64,000 nucleotides of DNA, taken from positions 141,325 through 205,324 of the forward strand of contig DHPF01000012.1 of the NCBI GenBank assembly GCA_002407855.1, in the 5' to 3' direction. This DNA comes from Bacteroidales bacterium UBA5371 (GTDB lineage: Bacteria; Bacteroidota; Bacteroidia; Bacteroidales; P3). The first letter of the stretch is position 1. Every line of letters begins with the position of its first letter. Below, one piece after another: positions 43,218-51,604 of this stretch. Made by a program: the position numbers and the translations under genes. The notes under the pieces were generated by a model. The model saw only the letters and a program-made list of their open reading frames with translations. It ran no database searches and was not told the origin of the DNA.

Positions 43218-44483
43218 TAACCTACCATCAATTATCTCCTTAGGCAATACTGATTTTACATCATATATTACTGATTGTGGGTTTTGATATTCCTTTAAAT
43301 TTAAGGTTTCAAATTCTTTATGTGCTACTGCAAGGATAATTGTGTCGTATTGTTCTTTTGGTAGGGTTGTGGTTATTTCTACGTTATACTCGTGTTTAAC
43401 TTCTTCTGGGTTTGCCCATGGGTCGTAGATGGTTATGTTTTTGGTGTATGGTTCAAGGGTGTGAACTATATCTACTACTTTTGTATTGCGTATGTCGGGG
43501 CAGTTTTCTTTGAAGGTTATGCCTAAGATTAGTACTTTGGCGTCTTTTACCATTACTCCTTTATGGTTCATTAGTTTTATTACACGATTGGCTACGTATT
43601 CTCCCATATTGTCGTTTAGTCGTCTTGCATCGGTCATTAATCTTGGCAATACTCCATAGACTTGTGCTTTTTGGATTAGGTAGTATGGGTCTACAGATAT
43701 GCAGTGTCCGCCTACTAAGCCTGGTTTTAGTTTAATGAAGTTCCATTTGGAGGCTGCTGCTTCTATTGCATCGTTAGTGTCTATACCCATTGCATTGAAT
43801 ATTTTTGCTAACTCGTTCATAAAGGCTATGTTTACGTCTCTTTGTGAGTTTTCGATTATCTTCGATGCTTCTGCTACTCTTATGCTTGTGGCTAAGTGGG
43901 TTCCATTGATTAGAACTGCATTGTAAGTATCATCTACTATCTTTGCTATTTCAGGTGTTGAGCCTGAGGTTACCTTGCGTATCTTTTCTACTGTGTGTTC
44001 TTTGTCGCCTGGGTTTATTCTTTCTGGTGAGTAGCCTGCGAAAAAGTCTTGGTTGAATTTCAATCCTGAGATTTTTTCTACTACTGGCAAACATTCTTCT
44101 TCGGTTACTCCTGGATAGACTGTGGATTCATATACTACTATATCTCCTTTTTTGATTACCTTACCTACTGTTTCGGATGCTTTGTAAAGGGGTGTGAGGT
44201 CTGGATTATTATGTCTATCTACTGGGGTTGGTACTGTTACGACATAGAAATTGCACTCACGTATCTTATCTAAATCGGTTGTGCAAACAAAATTATGTTT
44301 GTCGATGGCCTCTTGCAATAGGGCATCTTCCACCTCAAGGGTGTCGTCTATGCCTTGCATTAGGCGGTTTACTCTTTCTTGGTTAATGTCGTATCCTATG
44401 GTTGGAAATTTGGTTGAAAACAACCTTGCTAATGGTAAACCTACATAGCCTAAACCAATTACTGCTATTTTTATATCTTTCAT
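43215..44483 (-). CDS. UDP-N-acetylhexosamine C6 dehydrogenase (TviB/WbpO-like)
   Basis: Oxidises the C-6 of UDP-GlcNAc or UDP-GalNAc to the uronic acid. KIAVIGLGYVGLPLARLFST, the DDTLEVEDALLQEAIDK region, YVVTVPTPVDRHNNPDLTPL, VVYESTVYPGVTEEECLPVV, KLKPGLVGGHCISVDPYYLI with the catalytic Cys, and ITFKENCPDIRNTKVVDIV match TviB/VipA more closely than WecC. The gene uses more C-ending and A-ending codons than its neighbours (plus strand looks G/T-rich over 43.25-44.4 kb), hinting at a different origin. It is preceded by a long leader with a promoter box at 44742. Confidence 0.9.
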   Translation of the reverse strand: MKDIKIAVIGLGYVGLPLARLFSTKFPTIGYDINQERVNRLMQGIDDTLEVEDALLQEAIDKHNFVCTTDLDKIRECNFYVVTVPTPVDRHNNPDLTPLYKASETVGKVIKKGDIVVYESTVYPGVTEEECLPVVEKISGLKFNQDFFAGYSPERINPGDKEHTVEKIRKVTSGSTPEIAKIVDDTYNAVLINGTHLATSIRVAEASKIIENSQRDVNIAFMNELAKIFNAMGIDTNDAIEAAASKWNFIKLKPGLVGGHCISVDPYYLIQKAQVYGVLPRLMTDARRLNDNMGEYVANRVIKLMNHKGVMVKDAKVLILGITFKENCPDIRNTKVVDIVHTLEPYTKNITIYDPWANPEEVKHEYNVEITTTLPKEQYDTIILAVAHKEFETLNLKEYQNPQSVIYDVKSVLPKEIIDGRL

Positions 44484-44527
44484 TTTTATATTTTTTCTTT
44501 CTTTTTATACTTACTTTTCGCTTCGTG

Positions 44528-44554
44528 GCTCTCGAGCTTTGCTCTTCGGGTCTC
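44528..44554. repeat. Dispersed repeat copy B
   Basis: GCTCTCGAGCTTTGCTCTTC and the following GGGTCTC match 20383-20409 at about 22 of 27 positions and are followed by AAAAGTAACAAAAGATCAAG, a run I associate with dispersed repeats in Bacteroidota. The gap 44484-44861 holds no gene; beyond this repeat I see only a promoter box. Confidence 0.55.
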
Positions 44555-44741
44555 TTGATAGAAAAGTAACAAAAGATCAAGACTGTTCGAATTTTCAGTT
44601 AAGAAATTAAATTCAAAATGTCATTTGAACTACTTCGTTATTTTTTGGGTTTGCCGTATTACTGCTTCTCATAGCCACAGAATTACCTTTAATAGCAAAG
44701 CTCTATCAGTTACAATATTTTGCTGACAGATTAATAAATTG

Positions 44742-44749
44742 CAAATGTA
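44742..44749 (-). promoter_or_regulatory. -7 promoter box upstream of the tviB-like gene
   Basis: The minus strand reads TACATTTG, matching TAnnTTTG, about 260 bp before the ATG at 44483. If used, it splits the polysaccharide locus into two transcripts and gives the second a long leader containing the dispersed repeat. Confidence 0.45.
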
Positions 44750-44861
44750 AGAATTCTTTTTTATATATTAGCTACATAAAAGCTGTGTTTTATTAGAACA
44801 TTTTAACAAATACTGATGTATAGTGTTTTTACTTATTGATACTTCTTACACTTTTATTATA

Positions 44862-46556
44862 TTAATATAAAGGCTCCATTTTAGTGATTGGACTTCCAAA
44901 TAGCATTTTTGGATAAACATTGGTATGAATATCAAACGAAACATCCAACAGATATGCTTGGCTTGGGTCTTCCCATAGTTTTCTTAAACCTTCAGCTATT
45001 TGCTCTTCTGTTTCTATTTTTGAAGCGTTAATACCATAAGCATTGGCTATGGATACAAAATCAGGTTCTGAATAACCCCAAACTGTTGCTGCATAATTGC
45101 TCTCAAAATAACTATCTTGAAATTGTCGTATCATTCCCAAACAATGATTGTTCATTATTACAATTTTTATTGGGAGGTTATTTCTTTTGATTGTCTGTAA
45201 TTCTTGAATATTAATCTGAAAACCTCCATCACCAACAATACATAAAATCGGTTCTCTATTGAGAGCAAAACAAGCTCCTATGGCTGCTGGAAGTGCATAT
45301 CCCATTGCTCCCATCCCTCCTGATGTTAAAAAGAACTGCTCTCTACCTAATTCTATGGATTGTGCCACCCACATCTGATTACTCCCAACATCTGTTGAGA
45401 TAGCCTTTGCTTTTTTTGAATATTCTGATAAGGAATGAATAAACTTATTAGGATTTAGTCCTTTTATGTCAGATAGCTCATCTATATCTCCACGTTCTAA
45501 TCTTTTTTCTTCAATTTCCTTATACCAATTATTATAATTTACCTCCCATTTTTCTACTTTTAGAAACGCTTGCAAAAAAGTAAATACATCTGAACAAAGC
45601 ACCTTTGATGTAGTAAATCTGTTATTTAATTCTCCTTCTTCTACATCTATATGATATATTGTTTTACCAAGAATAAAAGAATCTATATCTACTCCTGTTT
45701 GGCGTAAATCTAATCTGCTCCCTAAAACCAAAAGCAAATCACAAGAACCCATAGCATAATTAGCCCATCTATTTCCATAAGAACCAATAAATCCAATTCT
45801 ATTAGGATGATTATAAGGTATTACATCTATACCATTAAGCGAAGTAACTACTGGTAGGTTATGTTTTTCAACTAATTCTAATAATTCGCTTGTAGCATTT
45901 GCAGCACGTACTCCCCTGCCTGCAAGTAATAAAGGTTTCTTGCTTTGATGTAAAGCTTTGGTTAGTTCTGTTATAAAGTCTTCTGTTTGAGAATTAGTTT
46001 TTGGCTTTAAGACTATTTCTTTATCTTCCTTAAACTCTTCACATTCTTGGTGCTGAATATTCATAGGAATATCTATCAAAACAGGACCTTGACGCCCTTG
46101 CATTGAAATAGAATAAGCTTCTTTGAAAATTACAGGAATATCTTTTGCATCTTTTACAGCATAGGCAGCCTTCGTAATAGGTTTAATTATGGAGACTATA
46201 TCTGTTTCCTGAAATCCAAGTTGGCGTATGGGACGATTGCCTTTTTGCTCATTAGTATTTACTTGACCTGTTATAAAAATGGCTGGAACCGAATCAAAAT
46301 AACAATTACCAATACCTGTAATAAGATTGGTTGCACCTGGACCACTGGTAGCTAATGCAACACCTGGCTGATTTTTAACTCTTGCGTAAGCATCAGCTGC
46401 CATTGCTGCTGCTTGTTCGTGATGAACGCTAACTATTGTAAACTCATTCTTATACATTTCATCAATCAAATGAGTTATCATTCCTCCTTGTAATTCAAAA
46501 ACAGTATCAATCCCTTTTGATTTCAAAAATTGAGCTATATATGTAACTACCTTCAT
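44862..46556 (-). CDS. TPP-dependent enzyme, acetolactate-synthase-like (YerE type candidate)
   Basis: A 564-aa ThDP enzyme with three domains. The N-terminal Pyr domain has the catalytic Glu47 in IVSVHHEQAAAMAADAYARV and ALATSGPGATNLITGI. The middle domain starts about residue 190 (KKPLLLAGRGVRAA). The PP domain has GAMGYALPAAIGACFAL and IVGDGGFQINIQEL followed by NNHCLGMIRQFQ. True acetolactate synthases would sit with ilv genes; here the gene lies with E1, E3 and an SDR, exactly the setting of YerE, which adds a two-carbon unit from pyruvate to a 4-keto-3,6-dideoxysugar. The sugar role is inferred from context. Confidence 0.8.
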   Translation of the reverse strand: MKVVTYIAQFLKSKGIDTVFELQGGMITHLIDEMYKNEFTIVSVHHEQAAAMAADAYARVKNQPGVALATSGPGATNLITGIGNCYFDSVPAIFITGQVNTNEQKGNRPIRQLGFQETDIVSIIKPITKAAYAVKDAKDIPVIFKEAYSISMQGRQGPVLIDIPMNIQHQECEEFKEDKEIVLKPKTNSQTEDFITELTKALHQSKKPLLLAGRGVRAANATSELLELVEKHNLPVVTSLNGIDVIPYNHPNRIGFIGSYGNRWANYAMGSCDLLLVLGSRLDLRQTGVDIDSFILGKTIYHIDVEEGELNNRFTTSKVLCSDVFTFLQAFLKVEKWEVNYNNWYKEIEEKRLERGDIDELSDIKGLNPNKFIHSLSEYSKKAKAISTDVGSNQMWVAQSIELGREQFFLTSGGMGAMGYALPAAIGACFALNREPILCIVGDGGFQINIQELQTIKRNNLPIKIVIMNNHCLGMIRQFQDSYFESNYAATVWGYSEPDFVSIANAYGINASKIETEEQIAEGLRKLWEDPSQAYLLDVSFDIHTNVYPKMLFGSPITKMEPLY

Positions 46557-46558
46557 TT

Positions 46559-47470
46559 TTAATTGCTTTTGTAATTTGATATTATTTTCATAATTGTTTC
46601 TTCCAAAGGTTCTATGCTTAAAGTCCCAAATGTTTTATCAAATTTGTTAGAAGAACCAACCATAAACATATTTTGATTCTCTCTATATGGTATTGCTCCA
46701 AAATTCAATAAAGACTCAGAAACCTTTAATTCTTTGGCTATGGAAATAATCAATTCTCTGATTTGAACTGACCTACCTGAGCATAAATTATAAACTCCTG
46801 AAAAATTCGCGGAAGAATTTATTATTAAATTCATACGTAATAGAAAATCGTCCATATGCATATAATCATAGAATTGCTCTCCTTTTGTAAGGGATATTGA
46901 TTGATTATTCAGCAAATTATTTACAACCTTTGGTAATAGCCAATCTCTGTTCTCATTTTGACCTATTAAAGAAAAGACTCTTAACCAATACCATTGAGCA
47001 GAATGAGCTTTGGCTAAATTCCTTAAATAATATAAGGTCATTAGTTTTATCGCTCCATAAGCATCCACTGGGTAAGGAACAAAATCCTCACTTACCTTAT
47101 GGTCAAAAATTCCATACTCAGCCTGCGAACCAAAGGATATGATTTTTTTAATGTTATTCTCTAAGGCAAACTCAAATATTAGTTTAGAAAATCTAAAATT
47201 AGCTATCTGAATATCCCAATCATTACGCTCTAATGCTGAAACTCCAGCCCATGCTGAATGAATTAATAACTCAAAATGGACTTCCTTGATTAAATCTTGC
47301 CAATTCTCTTTATCCGAATTTATCCAATTAACCCTATCTTTAAACTTAGCACATTTTTCAAAGTTTGACTTATCTCGGCATATTCCATAAACATTATGCT
47401 GGTTTTCCAACAAATTGAAACAAATGTTAGAACCAATAAAACCTGTTGCACCTGTTATTAGAATATTCAT
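46559..47470 (-). CDS. NAD(P)-dependent sugar epimerase/reductase (SDR; YerF/abequose-synthase-like)
   Basis: An extended SDR of 303 aa: NILITGATGFIGSNICFNLL (NAD(P) site), LLIHSAWAGVSALERND, ISFGSQAEYGIFDHKVSEDF (Ser), PVDAYGAIKLMTLYYLRNLA (Tyr-x-x-x-Lys), WLRVFSLIGQNENRDWLLPK and YDYMHMDDFLLRM. This subgroup covers ketoreductases of 3,6-dideoxyhexose pathways (abequose, paratose, YerF). It starts 135 bp after the E3-like gene and ends 2 bp before the TPP enzyme. In a yersiniose-like route it would reduce the branched keto sugar. Exact specificity is uncertain. Confidence 0.8.
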   Translation of the reverse strand: MNILITGATGFIGSNICFNLLENQHNVYGICRDKSNFEKCAKFKDRVNWINSDKENWQDLIKEVHFELLIHSAWAGVSALERNDWDIQIANFRFSKLIFEFALENNIKKIISFGSQAEYGIFDHKVSEDFVPYPVDAYGAIKLMTLYYLRNLAKAHSAQWYWLRVFSLIGQNENRDWLLPKVVNNLLNNQSISLTKGEQFYDYMHMDDFLLRMNLIINSSANFSGVYNLCSGRSVQIRELIISIAKELKVSESLLNFGAIPYRENQNMFMVGSSNKFDKTFGTLSIEPLEETIMKIISNYKSN

Positions 47471-47493
47471 GTTTTAATAGAAAAATAACGAAA

Positions 47494-47577
47494 CTTGATT
47501 ATAATAATTTAGAATTTGATTATAGATTATTGAATCTTGATTCTAAATTATTGAAACTTGATTTTAAAACTAAAAAA
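47494..47577. repeat. 21-bp-period repeat array
   Basis: Four units start at 47494, 47515, 47536 and 47557 with core (C/T)TTGATT(C/A)TA, filling most of the gap between the SDR and the E3-like gene. Confidence 0.85.
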
Positions 47578-47605
47578 TAGTTTGTCTTGTTAAAGTATTA
47601 ATTTC

Positions 47606-48295
47606 TTATTCCCAATCGTCAGTTAATATATTATTTAAAGCAACTCCGTTATTCTCTAATTTTTGCTTAAATTGTCTTATCATTATTATAGGGCCTGAAA
47701 TAAAATAAGATGCTTCTTTGTTATTCTCATTAAATATCTTTTCTATATCCAGAACTCCATCGGTATCTTGATAAAAGTTTTTTATTTTTAGATTCGGATT
47801 AATGGATATAGCTTTTTTTAGTTCTGTTTCATAAACATTAAAGCTTGGATTTCTATATCCAGCATATAAAACTGGGTTTTGGTAGTTTGCAAACGACGAA
47901 TCGGTAAAAAGTGAAAGAAAAGGTGTTATTCCTGTTCCTCCAGAAATAAAAATAGTATTTTCTTTATTATGCTCTTGTTGGAAAAGGTCTCCATAAGGCA
48001 TTTTCAACCACACCTCTTCTCCTTCTATTAGTTTGTTCTGCATTTGCTGTGTGAATTTTCCTTTCACTGAATAGGTTATTTTAGCATATTTTTCATCAGG
48101 AGAGGTTTGCAGACTAAAGCATCTTGATTCAGGCCACTGACCCGAGCCGTCATATTCGGAGTCAAGAGCCAAATGAAGAAATTGCCCAGGCAAATATCTG
48201 AATTTTCCACCATCCGAAACAAAACTAAGTGTGTATAAACCTTCTACGAGATTTTCAATTTTTAAAATCTTAGCTTTGTATTTCTTAACTATCAT
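47606..48295 (-). CDS. E3-like FAD/NAD oxidoreductase lacking the ferredoxin domain
   Basis: The 229-aa product is a ferredoxin-NADP reductase-type module: FAD-binding beta-barrel with YLPGQFLHLAL, ESRCFSLQTSP (RxxS FAD motif) and FTQQMQNKLIEGEEV, then the NAD domain with TIFISGGTGITPFLSLF, LYAGYRNPSFNVYETEL and YFISGPIIMIRQFKQKL. It is adjacent to RfbH/E1, whose partner E3 (AscD/RfbI) normally has an additional N-terminal [2Fe-2S] ferredoxin domain of ~95 residues. That domain is absent here, and the upstream gap (16 bp) leaves no room for it. Electron transfer may use another ferredoxin. Confidence 0.85.
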   Translation of the reverse strand: MIVKKYKAKILKIENLVEGLYTLSFVSDGGKFRYLPGQFLHLALDSEYDGSGQWPESRCFSLQTSPDEKYAKITYSVKGKFTQQMQNKLIEGEEVWLKMPYGDLFQQEHNKENTIFISGGTGITPFLSLFTDSSFANYQNPVLYAGYRNPSFNVYETELKKAISINPNLKIKNFYQDTDGVLDIEKIFNENNKEASYFISGPIIMIRQFKQKLENNGVALNNILTDDWE

Positions 48296-48310
48296 TTGTT
48301 TAATCCAAAT

Positions 48311-49624
48311 TTATAAGGATGCAATAAACTCATCAAGTACTTTCTCTTCATGCAAAAACATCTCATCTGTAAGACCAGGATATGTTCCTAAAAAGAAAGT
48401 ATTATTCATAATATTATCAGTAGTATCTAAATTTACTGCCACTTTCCAATTCTTATTAACAAATGCAGGTTGTTTAGACATATTCCCTGCAAAAAGATTG
48501 CGAGTTTCTATCAATTGGCTGTTAAAGTAACGTGTGATTTCATCTCTTGAAAACGGAGCCTCTTTTCTTACAGTAACAATAAATGCAAACCATGCAGGCT
48601 CTGAACCTTCTGTTGCTTTGGCTAAGTTAAAATAATTAGGATATTTAGAGAAAATAGAGTAGTGTTTATTGAAGTTTGCCTTACGTTTCTCACAAAACAT
48701 CTCCAATTTATCCATTTGAGCCGCACCAATAGCTGCTTGTATATCTGTCATTTTAAGGTTATAGCCTATTTCTGAATAAACATATTTATGGTCATAGCCT
48801 AATGGTAAGTTGCCAAATTTTTGAGAAAACCTTTTGCCACAAGTATTATTTTCTCCACCCATACAATAACAATCTCTTCCCCAATCTCTGAAAGCACGTA
48901 CCAATTGTGCAAGGAGTGGATCGTTGGTTATTATAGCTCCACCTTCACCCGTTGTAATGTGATGAGCTGGATAAAAAGAAATTGTTGAGAGATGTCCAAA
49001 TGTACCTGTATATCTACCTTTGTACTTGCTTCCAAAAGCATCGCAATTGTCTTCAATTACCCAGAGATTATACTTTTCCGCCAAATTCATTATGGCATCA
49101 ATATCAAAAGGATTGCCTAAGGTGTGGGCTAAGAATATGCATCGTGTTTTGTTAGTAATAGCTTTTTCAGCTTGCTCAATATTGATGTTATAAGTATCTT
49201 TATCTACATCTACAAAAACAGGTATTAGACCATATTGTATTATGGGAGTAACTGTTGCAGGGAAGCCTGCTGCCACTGAAATCACTTCATCGCCAGGTTT
49301 CAATCTTTTATCTCCTAATTTTTCAGAAGTAAGTGCGGAAAAAGCAAGCAAATTGGCAGAAGAACCCGAATTGGTTAGCAATACATTCTCAACTCCTAAG
49401 AAATCTGCTATTTTTTCAGCGAACTCTTCTGAATAACGTCCTTCGGTTAGCCAAAAATCTAAGGAAGCGTCCACCGCATTTACTATCTCTTTTTCGTCAA
49501 AAACTCGTCCTGCATAATTAACTTTTGAAACTCCTGCCTCAAAAGTTTTATTTTCAAACCTTGCTTTATAAAATTCTTTTGTTTTTTCTATAATTTCCTT
49601 GCGTAGCTGTTTATGATCAGTCAT
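48311..49624 (-). CDS. rfbH: Sugar 3-dehydrase E1 (RfbH/AscC family)
   Basis: E1 removes the C-3 hydroxyl of a nucleotide 4-keto-6-deoxyglucose with PMP and a [2Fe-2S] cluster. The aminotransferase Lys is replaced by His in SFYPAHHITTGEGGAI, the hallmark of the family. The iron-sulfur ligands are in RDWGRDCYCMGGENNTCGKR. Also VLLTNSGSSANLLAFSAL, VIEDNCDAFGSKY and VYSEIGYNLKMTDIQAAIGA. Length 437 aa is normal. The known substrate is CDP-linked, but here RmlA and RmlB lie directly upstream (16-bp gap), so a dTDP-linked substrate should be considered. Confidence 0.93.
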   Translation of the reverse strand: MTDHKQLRKEIIEKTKEFYKARFENKTFEAGVSKVNYAGRVFDEKEIVNAVDASLDFWLTEGRYSEEFAEKIADFLGVENVLLTNSGSSANLLAFSALTSEKLGDKRLKPGDEVISVAAGFPATVTPIIQYGLIPVFVDVDKDTYNINIEQAEKAITNKTRCIFLAHTLGNPFDIDAIMNLAEKYNLWVIEDNCDAFGSKYKGRYTGTFGHLSTISFYPAHHITTGEGGAIITNDPLLAQLVRAFRDWGRDCYCMGGENNTCGKRFSQKFGNLPLGYDHKYVYSEIGYNLKMTDIQAAIGAAQMDKLEMFCEKRKANFNKHYSIFSKYPNYFNLAKATEGSEPAWFAFIVTVRKEAPFSRDEITRYFNSQLIETRNLFAGNMSKQPAFVNKNWKVAVNLDTTDNIMNNTFFLGTYPGLTDEMFLHEEKVLDEFIASL

Positions 49625-49639
49625 AATATTTGTTATCTC

Positions 49640-50698
49640 TTATCTATCTTTATACATTCCCTCATAATAATTTTTATAGTCGCCGCTTGTTACGTTATCC
49701 ATCCACTCTTTGTTTTCCAAATACCATTTTACAGTTAATTCTATTCCTTCTTCAAATTGCAAAGAAGGTTCCCAACCTAATTCATTCTTTAGTTTTGTGG
49801 AGTCTATTGCATATCTTAGGTCGTGTCCTGCCCTATCTGTTACATAGGTTATTAAGTTCAACGATTCTCCTTCTGGGTTTCCAAGTATTTTATCTACTGT
49901 TTTAATAATTACCTTTATTAAATCTATATTCTTCCACTCGTTAAATCCTCCTATATTATATGTATCACGGATTTTCCCTTTATGAAAGATAATATCAATT
50001 GCTCTTGCATGGTCAACAACATAGAGCCAATCTCTAACATTCTCTCCCTTGCCATAAACAGGAAGTGGTTTTTTATTGATTATATTATTAATAAATAGAG
50101 GTATTAGTTTTTCAGGGAATTGGTATGGTCCATAATTATTGGAACAATTGGTTATAACTACTGGAAGTTTATATGTATCACAGAAAGAACGAACAAAATG
50201 GTCTGAGGAAGCTTTGGAGGCTGAATAAGGAGAATGAGGGTCGTATGGTGTGTCTTCTGTAAAGAATGTATTGTCAAAATCTAATTCACCATATACCTCA
50301 TCGGTTGAAATATGATAGAATAGTTTTCTTTCATAATTATCTTTCCAACATTCTTTGGCTGCTTGCAAAAGAGATAATGTCCCTAAAACATTGGTTTGAG
50401 CAAAAGTAAATGGGTCTTTAATACTCCTATCTACATGGCTTTCTGCTGCAAGATGAATTACTCCATCAATATTATTTCCCTTGAATAGATTTAGTATTGT
50501 TTCAAAATCACAAATATCAGCCTTTACAAACTTATAATTTGGTTTCGTCTCAATATCTTTAAGGTTTGCCAGATTACCAGCATAGGTTAGTTTATCAAGG
50601 TTGATAATATTATATTCAGGATACTTATTTACAAAAAGTCTTACAACATGGGAGCCTATAAATCCTGCTCCTCCGGTTATTAATATATTTTTTTTCAT
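49640..50698 (-). CDS. rmlB: dTDP-glucose 4,6-dehydratase
   Basis: Converts dTDP-glucose to dTDP-4-keto-6-deoxyglucose. NILITGGAGFIGSHVVRLFV, INLDKLTYAGNLANL, IHLAAESHVDRSIKDPFTFA, FYHISTDEVYGELDFDN with the catalytic Asp-Glu, YSASKASSDHFVRSF (Tyr-x-x-x-Lys), TNCSNNYGPYQFPEKLIPL and GKGENVRDWLYVVDH are the RmlB signatures; the dTDP-type TDEVYG motif is clear. The length of 352 aa is standard. It follows rmlA by 5 bp. RmlC and RmlD are absent in this window, so the product probably goes to 3-deoxy or 4-amino sugars. Confidence 0.96.
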   Translation of the reverse strand: MKKNILITGGAGFIGSHVVRLFVNKYPEYNIINLDKLTYAGNLANLKDIETKPNYKFVKADICDFETILNLFKGNNIDGVIHLAAESHVDRSIKDPFTFAQTNVLGTLSLLQAAKECWKDNYERKLFYHISTDEVYGELDFDNTFFTEDTPYDPHSPYSASKASSDHFVRSFCDTYKLPVVITNCSNNYGPYQFPEKLIPLFINNIINKKPLPVYGKGENVRDWLYVVDHARAIDIIFHKGKIRDTYNIGGFNEWKNIDLIKVIIKTVDKILGNPEGESLNLITYVTDRAGHDLRYAIDSTKLKNELGWEPSLQFEEGIELTVKWYLENKEWMDNVTSGDYKNYYEGMYKDR

Positions 50699-50703
50699 AG
50701 TTT

Positions 50704-51582
50704 TTATTTATTATCTATTAGTTTGATTAGATATTGCCCATATTGATTCTTTATCATTGGTGTTGCTATTTCTTGTAGTTTTTCTTTGGTTATCCATCCT
50801 TGATGATAGGCTATTTCTTCTAAACAAGCTATTTTTAAACCTTGACGTTTTTCAATTACCTCAATAAAGGTTGATGCTTCACTTAGAGAATCGTGAGTCC
50901 CTGTGTCTAACCAAGCAAAGCCTCTTCCTAATAGTTGTACCTTTAATTGTTCTGATTTCAAAAACTCCTGATTAACTGTTGTTATTTCTAATTCTCCTCG
51001 TGCGGAAGGCTTTATATTCCTTGCAACCTTCACAACCTTATTTGGATAGAAGTATAACCCTACTACTGCATAGTTGGATTTTGGTTCTTTTGGTTTTTCT
51101 TCAATGGAAAGCACCTTACCTTCTTTATCAAATTCTGCAACTCCATATCTTTCTGGATCATTAACATAATAGCCAAAGACCGTTGCCATATTATTTTGCT
51201 CCGCATCAATCACAGCTTTTTTTAGCATTGGAACAAAATTCTGTCCATAAAATATATTATCTCCCAAAACCAAACATGCTGAATCATTTCCTATAAATTT
51301 CTCTCCAATTATAAAGGCTTGTGCTAATCCATCCGGTGAAGGTTGTTCTGCATAGGTAAATTCTACACCATAGTCTGAACCATCTCCTAATAATCTTCTA
51401 AAACCTGGTAAGTCATCAGGAGTTGAAATAATCAAAATTTCTCTTATTCCTGCCAACATTAATACAGATATTGGATAATAAACCATTGGCTTATCATAAA
51501 TTGGCAATAATTGTTTAGATACTCCTTTTGTGATTGGAAAGAGTCTTGTTCCACTCCCTCCTGCTAAAACTATTCCTTTCAT
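50704..51582 (-). CDS. rmlA: Glucose-1-phosphate thymidylyltransferase
   Basis: Makes dTDP-glucose. MKGIVLAGGSGTRLFPITKG, SKQLLPIYDKPMVYYPISVL, ILIISTPDDLPGFRRLLGDG, VEFTYAEQPSPDGLAQAFII, VLGDNIFYGQNFV, ISIEEKPKEPKSNYAVVGL-type stretch and LGRGFAWLDTGTHDSLSEAS are the RmlA family pattern; the length of 292 aa is typical. The sequence is the dTDP (RmlA) class rather than the CDP (RfbF) class, which matters for interpreting the 3,6-dideoxysugar genes downstream. It lies 22 bp after a lipoprotein gene that appears to begin the transcript. Confidence 0.96.
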   Translation of the reverse strand: MKGIVLAGGSGTRLFPITKGVSKQLLPIYDKPMVYYPISVLMLAGIREILIISTPDDLPGFRRLLGDGSDYGVEFTYAEQPSPDGLAQAFIIGEKFIGNDSACLVLGDNIFYGQNFVPMLKKAVIDAEQNNMATVFGYYVNDPERYGVAEFDKEGKVLSIEEKPKEPKSNYAVVGLYFYPNKVVKVARNIKPSARGELEITTVNQEFLKSEQLKVQLLGRGFAWLDTGTHDSLSEASTFIEVIEKRQGLKIACLEEIAYHQGWITKEKLQEIATPMIKNQYGQYLIKLIDNK

Positions 51583-51604
51583 ATAATAAATCTATTATTA
51601 ATGA

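Noticed and set aside
44484..44861. Gap as a tRNA or riboswitch site
   Set aside because: GTTCGAATTTTC resembles a T-loop by chance, but no acceptor or anticodon stem can be built around it.
44862..46556. TPP enzyme as acetolactate synthase (IlvB) for branched-chain amino acids
   Set aside because: No ilv neighbours or small regulatory subunit; the flanks are E1, E3 and SDR sugar genes. Similarity to IlvB is expected for YerE-type enzymes, so this remains a lower-ranked alternative.
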